Source: Stenotrophomonas mori
GTDB taxonomy: Bacteria > Pseudomonadota > Gammaproteobacteria > Xanthomonadales > Xanthomonadaceae
DNA: 64,000 nucleotides
Assembly (NCBI RefSeq): GCF_023556335.1
Contig: NZ_JAIKTS010000002.1
Location: 404,442-468,441, forward strand
Direction: 5' to 3'
The position numbers and the translations under genes are program-made. Shown here in pieces: positions 8,709-16,188 of the stretch (positions are counted from its first letter, which is position 1; each line of letters starts with the position of its first letter). The notes under the pieces were generated by a model. The model was not told where the DNA came from and searched no databases. It was given only the letters and a program-made list of their open reading frames with translations.

Positions 8709-10324
8709 ATCCTGCGGTCCTTGAGATAGTCGACCTCCACGTCCGGCTGCCCGACGGTGCGGACAGGCGCCATGCGGTGAACGGCCTGTCACTCACCATC
8801 GGCGAAGGCGAAATCGTCTGCCTGATCGGCGAATCCGGGTCCGGGAAATCGGTCATTGCCCACTCGATCATGGGGCTGCTGCCGAACGCACTGTCGGTGT
8901 CCTCCGGAACCATCCGGGTCCTCGGCGACGATGTCGCGGCGATGTCCCCGGAGACGCTGCGCACGCTGCGCGGCAACCGGATGTCCATGATCTTCCAGGA
9001 GCCGATGACGGCGCTGAACCCGGTCGAGCGCTGCGGTGCGCAGATAGAGGAGTTGCTCCTCATCCATGGCGAACGCAGGGCCGGGACGCGCCGCGCGACG
9101 ACACTGGAGATGCTCCGGCAGGTGCACTTCGCCGACCCCGAGCGCATCTACCGCTCCTACCCGCACCAGCTGTCGGGAGGCCAACGGCAGCGGGTGATGA
9201 TCGCCCTGGCGCTCTGCCTCAAGCCGGCCCTGCTCATCTGCGACGAACCGACCACGGCGCTGGACGTGACCACCCAGGCCGAGATCCTGGCGCTGATCCT
9301 CGAACTGAGGCAGCTGCATGGAACGGCGATCCTGTTCATCACCCACGACATCGGGGTCGCCCGGCAGATCGCGGACAGGATCGCGGTGATGCGCCTGGGC
9401 GATGCGGTCGAGGAAGGCCCCTGCGCGGCTGTCCTGGACACCCCCGCCACCGCGTACACGCGCCAGTTGATCGCGGCCGTGCCGGCCCTGCAGCCGATGC
9501 GGGTCCAGGACCGCCCGGCGCAGGCGCCCATTCTCGAGGTCACGGACCTGTCCAACGCCCACCGGCAAACCGCCGGCCTCTTCGCGGCGGCGAAGGAAAC
9601 CGTGGTCGCGCGCAACATCAACCTGGTGATCCGGCCCGGCGAGACCCTCGGGGTGGTCGGTGAATCCGGGTCCGGAAAATCGTCGCTCGCCCGCTGCATC
9701 GCCGGTCTCGACTCCTTCGACGGCGGCGAGATCCGCATCGGCGGCAGCTCGGTGTCGCAGCGGCGCCGGCGCAGCGAGGACAAGGCGTTCCGGCGCCAGG
9801 TGCAGATGGTCTTCCAGGACCCGTACCGCTCGCTCAACCCGCGGCGACGCGTGCTCGATTCGATGATCGAAGGCCCCATGAACCTGGGATGGAGCCGCGA
9901 GGCCGCGGTCGAGAAGGCCTGTGCGCTCATGGACCGCGTGCGCCTGTCGCGCTCGGTGCTCGGCCGCTACCCGCACGAGTTCTCGGGCGGCCAGAGGCAG
10001 CGGATCTGCATCGCCCGGGCACTGGCATGCGAGCCGAAGCTGCTGATCGCCGACGAGGCCGTCTCCGCGCTGGACGTCTCGGTGCAGAAGGAAATCCTGG
10101 ATCTTCTCGAAGAGGTCCAGGCGCAGTTCCAGCTGGCGATGCTGTTCATCACCCATGACCTGCGGGTGGCGGCGCGGCTGTGCGACCGGATCCTGGTCAT
10201 GCAGGCCGGCCAGGTCATCGAGGAAGGAACCGCCCGGCAGGTCCTTGCGGCGCCCGCGGCGCCCTATACGCGGCGATTGATCGCGGCCATCCCCGGCCAC
10301 CCGGACAGGAGGCCGCAGCCATGA
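8705..10324 (+). CDS. Fused double ATPase subunit of the peptide-type ABC importer (DppD-DppF)
   Basis: Single 539-residue protein carrying two complete ABC ATPase domains, equivalent to the usually separate DppD and DppF. The first half has Walker [14 protein letters not shown] near residue 42, the signature LSGGQRQR and Walker [14 protein letters not shown]. The second half, from about residue 270, has [21 protein letters not shown] and [12 protein letters not shown]. Each half ends with the oligopeptide-transporter C-terminal helix ([10 protein letters not shown] and [10 protein letters not shown]). Such fusions are known in glutathione and peptide importers (GsiA type). It overlaps both neighbours by ATGA, so the operon is tightly coupled. 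Confidence 0.94.
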   Translation: MNPAVLEIVDLHVRLPDGADRRHAVNGLSLTIGEGEIVCLIGESGSGKSVIAHSIMGLLPNALSVSSGTIRVLGDDVAAMSPETLRTLRGNRMSMIFQEPMTALNPVERCGAQIEELLLIHGERRAGTRRATTLEMLRQVHFADPERIYRSYPHQLSGGQRQRVMIALALCLKPALLICDEPTTALDVTTQAEILALILELRQLHGTAILFITHDIGVARQIADRIAVMRLGDAVEEGPCAAVLDTPATAYTRQLIAAVPALQPMRVQDRPAQAPILEVTDLSNAHRQTAGLFAAAKETVVARNINLVIRPGETLGVVGESGSGKSSLARCIAGLDSFDGGEIRIGGSSVSQRRRRSEDKAFRRQVQMVFQDPYRSLNPRRRVLDSMIEGPMNLGWSREAAVEKACALMDRVRLSRSVLGRYPHEFSGGQRQRICIARALACEPKLLIADEAVSALDVSVQKEILDLLEEVQAQFQLAMLFITHDLRVAARLCDRILVMQAGQVIEEGTARQVLAAPAAPYTRRLIAAIPGHPDRRPQP

Positions 10325-11685
10325 CCCGCCCGCAGCAGATGCCACGGAAGCGCACGCTCCGGCTGGGCGCCGGCGCCGGCTTCGCCCGCGACCGGATCGA
10401 ACCGGCGGTCGACCTGGCCGAACGTGGCGACCTCGACTACCTGGTGCTCGAATGCCTGGCCGAACGGACCATCGCCCACGCGCAGCAGGCAAGGAGCGCC
10501 GACCCGGCCAAGGGGTTCGACCCGATGTTCGCATCGCGGATGCGCGCGCTTCTTCCCGTGCAGCAGCGCAAGGGATTCAGCATCGTCACCAACATGGGCG
10601 CGGCCAACCCCCATGCCGCCGGCAGGCTGGCGCTGGCCATCGCCGACGAGCTGGGCGTGACCGGGCTCCGCGTCGCGGTGGTGGAAGGCGACGATGTGCT
10701 CGAGGCCGTCCTCGCTTCGGAGCTGGACTTCATCGAGTCCGGCGCCCCCCTCAGGGCGGTCGCCGCGAGCGTGATTTCGGCCAACGCCTACCTGGGTGCG
10801 GAGGGCATCCGCGACGCACTGCGCGGCGGCGCCAACCTGGTGATCTGCGGACGCGTGTCCGATCCGGCGCTGTTCCTCGGACCGCTGGTATACGAATTCG
10901 GCTGGTCCATGACCGATTGGAACAAGCTCGGCGCCGGCACGCTGGTCGGCCACATGCTCGAATGCGCGGGGCAGGTCACCGGTGGCTACTATGCCGACCC
11001 GGGCGTCAAGGAGGTGCCGGCGCTCGAGGACCTCGGCTTTCCCATCGGCGAGGTCGATGCTTCCGGTGCGCTGTGCATCTCCAAGCTGAGCGGCACCGGC
11101 GGCGTCGTCTCGGTGGCGACGTGCAAGGAGCAGCTGATCTACGAGATCCACGATCCGCGGCGGTACCTGCAGCCCGACGTGATCGCCGACTTCTCGAACG
11201 TCCGCATCGAGCAGCTCGGGCCCGACCGGGTGCGGCTGACCGGCGCCACGGGCCGGGAACGCCCTGCCATGCTCAAGGTATCCGTCGCCTACAGCGAAGG
11301 GTTCGTCGGAGAGGGACAGATTTCATACGCGGGAACGGGTGCGGCGGACCGCGCGCGCCTGGCGGGCGAGGTGGTCAAGGCCCGCCTGCAGCGCGCGTCG
11401 ATCACGCAGAGCGAGCTGAAGTTCGACCTGATCGGCATCGATGCCCTGCACGAGGCCATCGGCCAGCGGCCGGCGCCCCCCTACGAGGCCCGCCTGCGGG
11501 TCGCCGCCAGGACGCCGTGCCGGGAGTCCGCGGAGGCGATCGGGCGCGAGGTCGAGGCGCTGTACACCAACGGCCCGGCCGGCGGCGGCGGCGTGACCGT
11601 GGCCACGCGCGAGGTGATTGCCGTGCAGTCCGTCCTCATCCCCAGGCAACAGGTCACGACCACGGTAAAGGCATTGTGCAGATGA
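10321..11685 (+). CDS. AtuA-family protein (DUF1446, N-terminal part)
   Basis: Protein of 454 residues matching the acyclic terpene utilization AtuA / DUF1446 family. The opening RTLRLGAGAGFARDRIEPAV, the LDYLVLECLAERTIAHAQQA segment and the glycine-rich NLVICGRVSDPALFLGPLVYEF are typical. The family was named from citronellol/geraniol catabolism in Pseudomonas, but its reaction is not established. Full-length AtuA proteins carry an extra C-terminal domain that is missing here; that domain is encoded by the next gene, fused to a hydrolase. The ATG overlaps the ATPase stop by four bases, and its own stop overlaps the next start. No citronellyl-CoA enzymes are nearby, so a terpene role is doubtful. 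Confidence 0.85.
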   Translation: MTRPQQMPRKRTLRLGAGAGFARDRIEPAVDLAERGDLDYLVLECLAERTIAHAQQARSADPAKGFDPMFASRMRALLPVQQRKGFSIVTNMGAANPHAAGRLALAIADELGVTGLRVAVVEGDDVLEAVLASELDFIESGAPLRAVAASVISANAYLGAEGIRDALRGGANLVICGRVSDPALFLGPLVYEFGWSMTDWNKLGAGTLVGHMLECAGQVTGGYYADPGVKEVPALEDLGFPIGEVDASGALCISKLSGTGGVVSVATCKEQLIYEIHDPRRYLQPDVIADFSNVRIEQLGPDRVRLTGATGRERPAMLKVSVAYSEGFVGEGQISYAGTGAADRARLAGEVVKARLQRASITQSELKFDLIGIDALHEAIGQRPAPPYEARLRVAARTPCRESAEAIGREVEALYTNGPAGGGGVTVATREVIAVQSVLIPRQQVTTTVKALCR

Positions 11686-13181
11686 AGATCAAGCTGAGAG
11701 AGATCGCCCACTCGCGCAGCGGCGACAAGGGCAACCGATCCAACATATCGGTGATCCCGTTCGACACCGCGCACTACCCGCACCTGTGCCGGGTGCTGAC
11801 CGCCGATGCGGTCCGGCGGCACTTCCAGGGCATCGTCGCCGGCGAAGTGGCGCGCTACGAACTGCCGGCGATTTCCGCGCTCAACTTCGTCCTGGACAAC
11901 GCGCTGGGCGGCGGGGTGACCCGCTCGCTGTCGCTCGATGCACACGGCAAGTCGTTGAGCTCGGCCATGCTGGAGATGGAGGTCGAGGCCCCCGCCGGGG
12001 CGGCCGGCGCCACGGGACGGTGCGCGCCGGTCGAGCACCTGCCGAAGGCGGAGGATTTCCTCCTCTGGCCACCCAACGTGCAGGCGCATGGCTACCGCAT
12101 CGTGGACCGACTGTTCAACTCCCGGACCATACGCAGATCGGGCAGCCCCACGCCGTTGGTGTACGGCGCGCCGTTGGAGGTCGAGTACGACGCGGCGGGC
12201 GTGGCCTGCGGCATTCCCGGGTTCATGGACCGGAACGCCATCAGCGGCCTGCTGGTGATCAAGGACGGGACCGTGCGCGTCGAGCGGTATGGCCTGGGGC
12301 TGCAGCCCTGCGACCGCTGGAGCACGATGTCCACCGTCAAGTCGATCACCGCGACGCTGGTCGGGGTCGCGGTCAAGGATGGCGCGATCGGATCGCTGGA
12401 CGACAGCGTCACGCGGTACGTTCCGACACTGCGTGGCTCGGCCTACGAGGCGGTCTCGATCCGCGACCTGCTGACAATGTCCTCCGGGGTCGCCTGGAAC
12501 GAAGACTATGCGGACAAGCATTCGCACGTGAACCGTTACAGCAAGTCCTTGGCCGACGGCATCCCGGGCGGGGTGTTCGAACTGCTCCGCGGGCTGCCGC
12601 GGGCGCATCCGCCGGGCGTGCATTGGCACTACAACACCGGCGATACCTTCCTGCTGGGCGCGGCCCTGCGCTCGGCGGTGGGCATGCCGCTTGCCGAGTA
12701 CCTGTCGAAGCGCATCTGGGGACCCTGCGGCATGGAGTTCGATGCCTTCTATACCCTGGAGTCGCCGGAGGGGCTCGAGATCGGCGGCAGCCGGGCGGGG
12801 GTCGCACTGCGGGACTTCGGGCGCTTCGCCATGTTCCTCCTGGACGAAGGCCGGGTCGACGGGACGTCGATGCTGCCCCAGGGCTGGAATGACGAGGCCG
12901 CTGCGATGACCTTCGTCTTCACCGACAAGCAGAAGGCCGAGTCTCCCGATATCACCTCCGGCTCACTGGGCGGCTATGGATACAGCTGGTGGATCGCCGA
13001 GGACGGCGCGATGATCGCGGCGGGATTCGCCGGGCAGCGCATCTACGTCAACCGCCGGCAGCAGCTGGCGATCATCACCCTGGGCGCGTTTCCGGAGCCC
13101 GGTTTCCGCGGCCCCGGCGACCACGACCGGCGTGCCGAAGTGGTCCGGTTCACCGAGGCGGTGAAAGCAGCCCTGTGCTGA
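11682..13181 (+). CDS. Fusion of AtuA C-terminal domain with a beta-lactamase-fold serine hydrolase
   Basis: Protein of 499 residues with two parts. Residues 1 to about 105 (MKIKLREIAHSRSGDKGNRS, then LPAISALNFVLDNALGGGVT) match the small C-terminal AtuA domain, which elsewhere is either the tail of AtuA or a separate ~100-residue gene. Residues about 130-499 form a class C beta-lactamase-fold serine hydrolase. It has the SxxK nucleophile motif at S217-T-V-K220, a second motif with HYNTGDTF (Y317), and the C-terminal GYGYSWW and GFAGQRIYVN segments. This is close in style to 6-aminohexanoate-dimer (NylB) and related amide or ester hydrolases. No signal peptide is seen, so it acts in the cytoplasm on an imported compound. 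The start is fixed by the ATGA overlap with the AtuA gene. Confidence 0.85.
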   Translation: MKIKLREIAHSRSGDKGNRSNISVIPFDTAHYPHLCRVLTADAVRRHFQGIVAGEVARYELPAISALNFVLDNALGGGVTRSLSLDAHGKSLSSAMLEMEVEAPAGAAGATGRCAPVEHLPKAEDFLLWPPNVQAHGYRIVDRLFNSRTIRRSGSPTPLVYGAPLEVEYDAAGVACGIPGFMDRNAISGLLVIKDGTVRVERYGLGLQPCDRWSTMSTVKSITATLVGVAVKDGAIGSLDDSVTRYVPTLRGSAYEAVSIRDLLTMSSGVAWNEDYADKHSHVNRYSKSLADGIPGGVFELLRGLPRAHPPGVHWHYNTGDTFLLGAALRSAVGMPLAEYLSKRIWGPCGMEFDAFYTLESPEGLEIGGSRAGVALRDFGRFAMFLLDEGRVDGTSMLPQGWNDEAAAMTFVFTDKQKAESPDITSGSLGGYGYSWWIAEDGAMIAAGFAGQRIYVNRRQQLAIITLGAFPEPGFRGPGDHDRRAEVVRFTEAVKAALC

Positions 13182-13267
13182 GCCGCGCCCGGGAGCCCCG
13201 CGGCAGCGTCCGGCCCCTGGCCCGCGCTGCCACCGCCCGGCCGAATGCGCGCGCCACGTCGGTGCCC

Positions 13268-13288
13268 GCCCGCCGCAACGCGGCGGGC
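13268..13288. terminator. Hairpin between the two convergent operons
   Basis: A perfect 9-bp stem (GCCCGCCGC / GCGGCGGGC) with a 3-base loop lies in the 115-bp gap between the convergent hydrolase and PaiB-like genes. No T-tract follows on either strand, so it may be a bidirectional barrier or mRNA 3'-end stabiliser rather than a classic intrinsic terminator. Confidence 0.45.
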
Positions 13289-13296
13289 AGCGGCCC

Positions 13297-13932
13297 CTAG
13301 GGCTCCTCGTCCCGCGCTTCGAAGCGCCGCATCCAGTGCAGCAGCGAGGCCTCCTGCGACCGGCCCAGTCCCTCGGCGATCTGCGCATAGTCGCCGGGAC
13401 GTTCGTCCTGCCCCAGCTTGAAGGTCGAATGCACGGACACGATCTGTGCACGGAACGCGACCACGTGGCGGGCCAGGTGCGCGTAGCGCCCTTCCATCTC
13501 TTCGAGCTGCCAGGCCTTCGGCCGTCCCGCCTCCATCTGCGCGACAAGGGCGGACAGTTCGTCGCGGATCGCGCCGGGAGCATCGTGCAGTTCCACCTTC
13601 AGCTGGAAGGCGGCCGCACAGTAGTTCCAGGTCGGTGCCTGGGTCCGGTCGTCCAGCCAGCTCGCCGAGACATAGGCCTGGGGACCGAGAAAGAACGCGG
13701 CCGCCATCGGGTCCTCGCGCAGCCGCGCGGCAAGCGGGTTGCGCAGCGCCAGATGGCCGAGCAGATGGCTCAGCCGCCCGTCCGCGGCATAGCCGCAGCG
13801 CAGGGGCAGCGGACTGTGCATCAGCGCCTCGGCCTTTCCCGAAACCACCCAGGCCAGGGGATTTCCTTCGATCAGCGCGACCAGGTCGGCCTGGTTGCGC
13901 GCGGCGTAGCTCTCGTCATAGGCGTGGCCCAT
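13297..13932 (-). CDS. PaiB-like FMN-binding protein
   Basis: Protein of 211 residues of the PaiB / FMN-binding negative transcriptional regulator family, a split-barrel flavin fold. Family segments include HLLGHLALRNPL, the PQAYVSASWL strand and a PTWNYCAAA stretch. The ATG at 13932 is preferred over a TTG five codons upstream because GGAGA lies 9 bases before it. It is the last gene of the leftward TonB-receptor operon, 153 bp downstream of the S9 peptidase. B. subtilis PaiB was described as a negative regulator of sporulation and protease genes; many homologues are instead flavin-dependent proteins of unknown role, so either function is possible here. Confidence 0.85.
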   Translation of the reverse strand: MGHAYDESYAARNQADLVALIEGNPLAWVVSGKAEALMHSPLPLRCGYAADGRLSHLLGHLALRNPLAARLREDPMAAAFFLGPQAYVSASWLDDRTQAPTWNYCAAAFQLKVELHDAPGAIRDELSALVAQMEAGRPKAWQLEEMEGRYAHLARHVVAFRAQIVSVHSTFKLGQDERPGDYAQIAEGLGRSQEASLLHWMRRFEARDEEP

Positions 13933-13978
13933 GCAGGGATTCTCCAAACAGGAACAAGCAATTGCGTGGGGGACGGTG

Positions 13979-13998
13979 GCGGCCCCCCGAGGGGCCGC
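13979..13998 (-). other. Strong hairpin in the S9 peptidase - PaiB intergenic gap
   Basis: GCGGCCCC (13979-13986) pairs perfectly with GGGGCCGC (13991-13998) across a 4-base loop. It lies in the 153-bp gap inside the leftward operon and has no T-tract. It may stabilise or process the receptor/peptidase transcript, lowering expression of the PaiB-like gene. Confidence 0.4.
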
Positions 13999-14085
13999 GC
14001 GCCCCTGGGAGCGGCGTTCGGGTCATCGCCGGGAAGCGCCGCAGCGCTCCCCCGGGTGCCGGGCCGGGCGAGCGCTGTCGCCCGG

Positions 14086-16149
14086 TCAGTGCGGGCGCTC
14101 GAGCCAGTCCAGCACCCGCTCGAGCACGTCCCGCTCCTGTTCGCGGGCCTCGAACCAGTGCGGCGCGCGCGGATACCTGACCATCTCGACCGGCGTCCGG
14201 TTGAACTTCAGCGCCCAGTAGAACTGCTCGCCCTGCGAGATCGGCACGCGCCGATCCTCTTCGCCATGCAGCACCAGCACCGGCACCTTGACGTTGTGGG
14301 CATGGCGGATCGGCGAGTTGCGGTCGTAGGCATCGCGGCGCTCGAGCACGTTGCCGAAATAGCCGGGAAGGTATTCGTAGGGAATGTCGGTGGTCATCGC
14401 CATCACACCGAGGTCGATGACCGCCGCACCGACGATCGCGGTGCGGAAGCGCTCGCTGTGGCCGACCGCCCAGGCCGAGAGGTAGCCGCCGTAGCTCCAG
14501 CCGCCGATGGCGACGCGCGCGGGGTCGGCGATGCCTTCCGCCTCGAGAAGGTCCAGCCCATCCAGGACGTCCTGGAAGGGCCCGGCCCCCCAGTCGTCGC
14601 GCGCCAGTTCGGCGAACGCATTGCCCTGCCCCACCGAGCCCCGGGGGTTGGGGAGCAGGACCGCGTAGCCGCGCATCGCCAGCGACTGCGCCCAATCGTG
14701 CCAGGAGCCCAGCCAGCCCGACGACCACGCATCGGCCGGCCCGCCGTGCGCCTGGACCAGCGTCGGCAGCCGCGTACCCGGCCGCCACTGTGGCGGCAGC
14801 ACGAGCACCCCGTGGATCTCGCGGTCATCCCGTGAGCTGCGCCAGACCAGGTCGCGCACCTGGCCCAGCGGCCAGTCCCGCACCTGCGGGTTGGTATCGG
14901 TCAACCACTGCACGTCACCGCCGGACACGACGGCGAGTTCGGGCGGCGCATCCACGCGACCGTTGACCAGGGCGACCCGCCCGTCACGCGCGAGGCTGAA
15001 GCCCCGGGAGGGGCCATGCAGGGCGAGCCGTTCCCTGACCTGCCCGCTGCGCGGATCGACCTCGATCAACCGCGGACGTACCCCCCGCAGGCCCATTCCC
15101 ACCAAGGTGCCGTCGTTCTGCCACTGCACTGCCCGCAGCGAGCCGGGCCAATGCGTTCCCAGCTCGACCCGGGACGCGTCCGCAAGCGTATAGACGACCT
15201 GGGTTCCGGTATGGCCGTAGGGCCCGAGCTGGCCATACAGCAGCCGGCGTCCATCGGGCGACCAGCGCAGCGCCACCGCGGAGGCGCGCTCGGTGACCGT
15301 GCGGAGAAGGCGCCCATCGGCCGCCGACACCAGGATCACCCGCGAGCGGTACCAGTGGTGGCCCAGGCCCACTTCGTCCGATACCCGCAGCGCGAACGAC
15401 TCCCCGTCCGGCGCCCAGGCCATGTCCTGCACCTGCAGGCCCGGCCGGGTCAGCAGGCGTGCATTGCCGCCCGCCGCGTCCTGTATCCACAGGCGGGTGT
15501 ACTGCCCATCGTGTCCGACCTCGATCGCATCGTCCTTGCGCTCGATCCGCGCCTTCTGCTCCGGCGACAGCGGATCGACGGCCAGGTAGGCCAGCCGCTT
15601 GCCGTCCTCCGACCAGGCAAAGCTCTTCACCTCGCCGTGCGACGCGGTCAGCGGCCGCGGCGTGCCGGTATCCAGCGCCAGCGTCCAGACCTGCGTGCGC
15701 GCCCGCGGCGCCGTCTTTCCATCCGCCTGCGCGGGCAACCCGCGGGTGGACAGGAACGCCAGCCCGGTGCCATCGGGCGACCAGCGCGGCATGCGGTCGG
15801 CCGCGCCGTCCGGTGCCGGCAGTTCGAGGGCGCCGCCGCCACGCAGGGGCATCCTCCATATCCGCCAGCGGGCCGCGCCGCCGTCGGGCACCGGCGTTTC
15901 CATGCTGTAGGCCACCCAGCGACCGTCGGGATCGACCTGCGGATCACTCAGCTCCTTGAGGTCGACGATCTCCGCGGCGGAAGGCACATGCCGCGCCGCC
16001 TGCAGTGGCGGCACGCATGCCAGCATCACCAGCGCCGCCAGGGCAGCCCCCACGCCGCGTGCACGGAACCGCCGTCGCCCGGATTCGCCTGCGGTTCCCG
16101 CCCTCGCCATCGATCTCATCTGCCGTGTCTCCGTCATTGTCATCGCCAC
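14086..16149 (-). CDS. Secreted S9-family (prolyl-oligopeptidase-type) serine peptidase
   Basis: Peptidase of up to 687 residues. The N-terminus has a basic segment followed by a hydrophobic signal (VGAALAALVMLACVPPLQAA), giving periplasmic or envelope location. Residues about 60-420 form a WD40/beta-propeller-like region with repeated DPDGRWVAY, SPDGTGLAF and SPDGRRLLY motifs. The C-terminal alpha/beta hydrolase has the nucleophile motif GGWSYGGY, an aspartate in LVLHGEEDRRVP and a histidine in APHWFE, a complete triad of the S9C / acylaminoacyl-peptidase type. The exact start is uncertain: several Met codons lie near 16149. It begins 39 bp after the TonB receptor gene, suggesting it trims the peptide or amide ligand that receptor brings in. 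Confidence 0.9.
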   Translation of the reverse strand: MAMTMTETRQMRSMARAGTAGESGRRRFRARGVGAALAALVMLACVPPLQAARHVPSAAEIVDLKELSDPQVDPDGRWVAYSMETPVPDGGAARWRIWRMPLRGGGALELPAPDGAADRMPRWSPDGTGLAFLSTRGLPAQADGKTAPRARTQVWTLALDTGTPRPLTASHGEVKSFAWSEDGKRLAYLAVDPLSPEQKARIERKDDAIEVGHDGQYTRLWIQDAAGGNARLLTRPGLQVQDMAWAPDGESFALRVSDEVGLGHHWYRSRVILVSAADGRLLRTVTERASAVALRWSPDGRRLLYGQLGPYGHTGTQVVYTLADASRVELGTHWPGSLRAVQWQNDGTLVGMGLRGVRPRLIEVDPRSGQVRERLALHGPSRGFSLARDGRVALVNGRVDAPPELAVVSGGDVQWLTDTNPQVRDWPLGQVRDLVWRSSRDDREIHGVLVLPPQWRPGTRLPTLVQAHGGPADAWSSGWLGSWHDWAQSLAMRGYAVLLPNPRGSVGQGNAFAELARDDWGAGPFQDVLDGLDLLEAEGIADPARVAIGGWSYGGYLSAWAVGHSERFRTAIVGAAVIDLGVMAMTTDIPYEYLPGYFGNVLERRDAYDRNSPIRHAHNVKVPVLVLHGEEDRRVPISQGEQFYWALKFNRTPVEMVRYPRAPHWFEAREQERDVLERVLDWLERPH

Positions 16150-16188
16150 CGCGCAGGGAACGCGGTCCTCCCGCCAGGCCGTCGGCCG

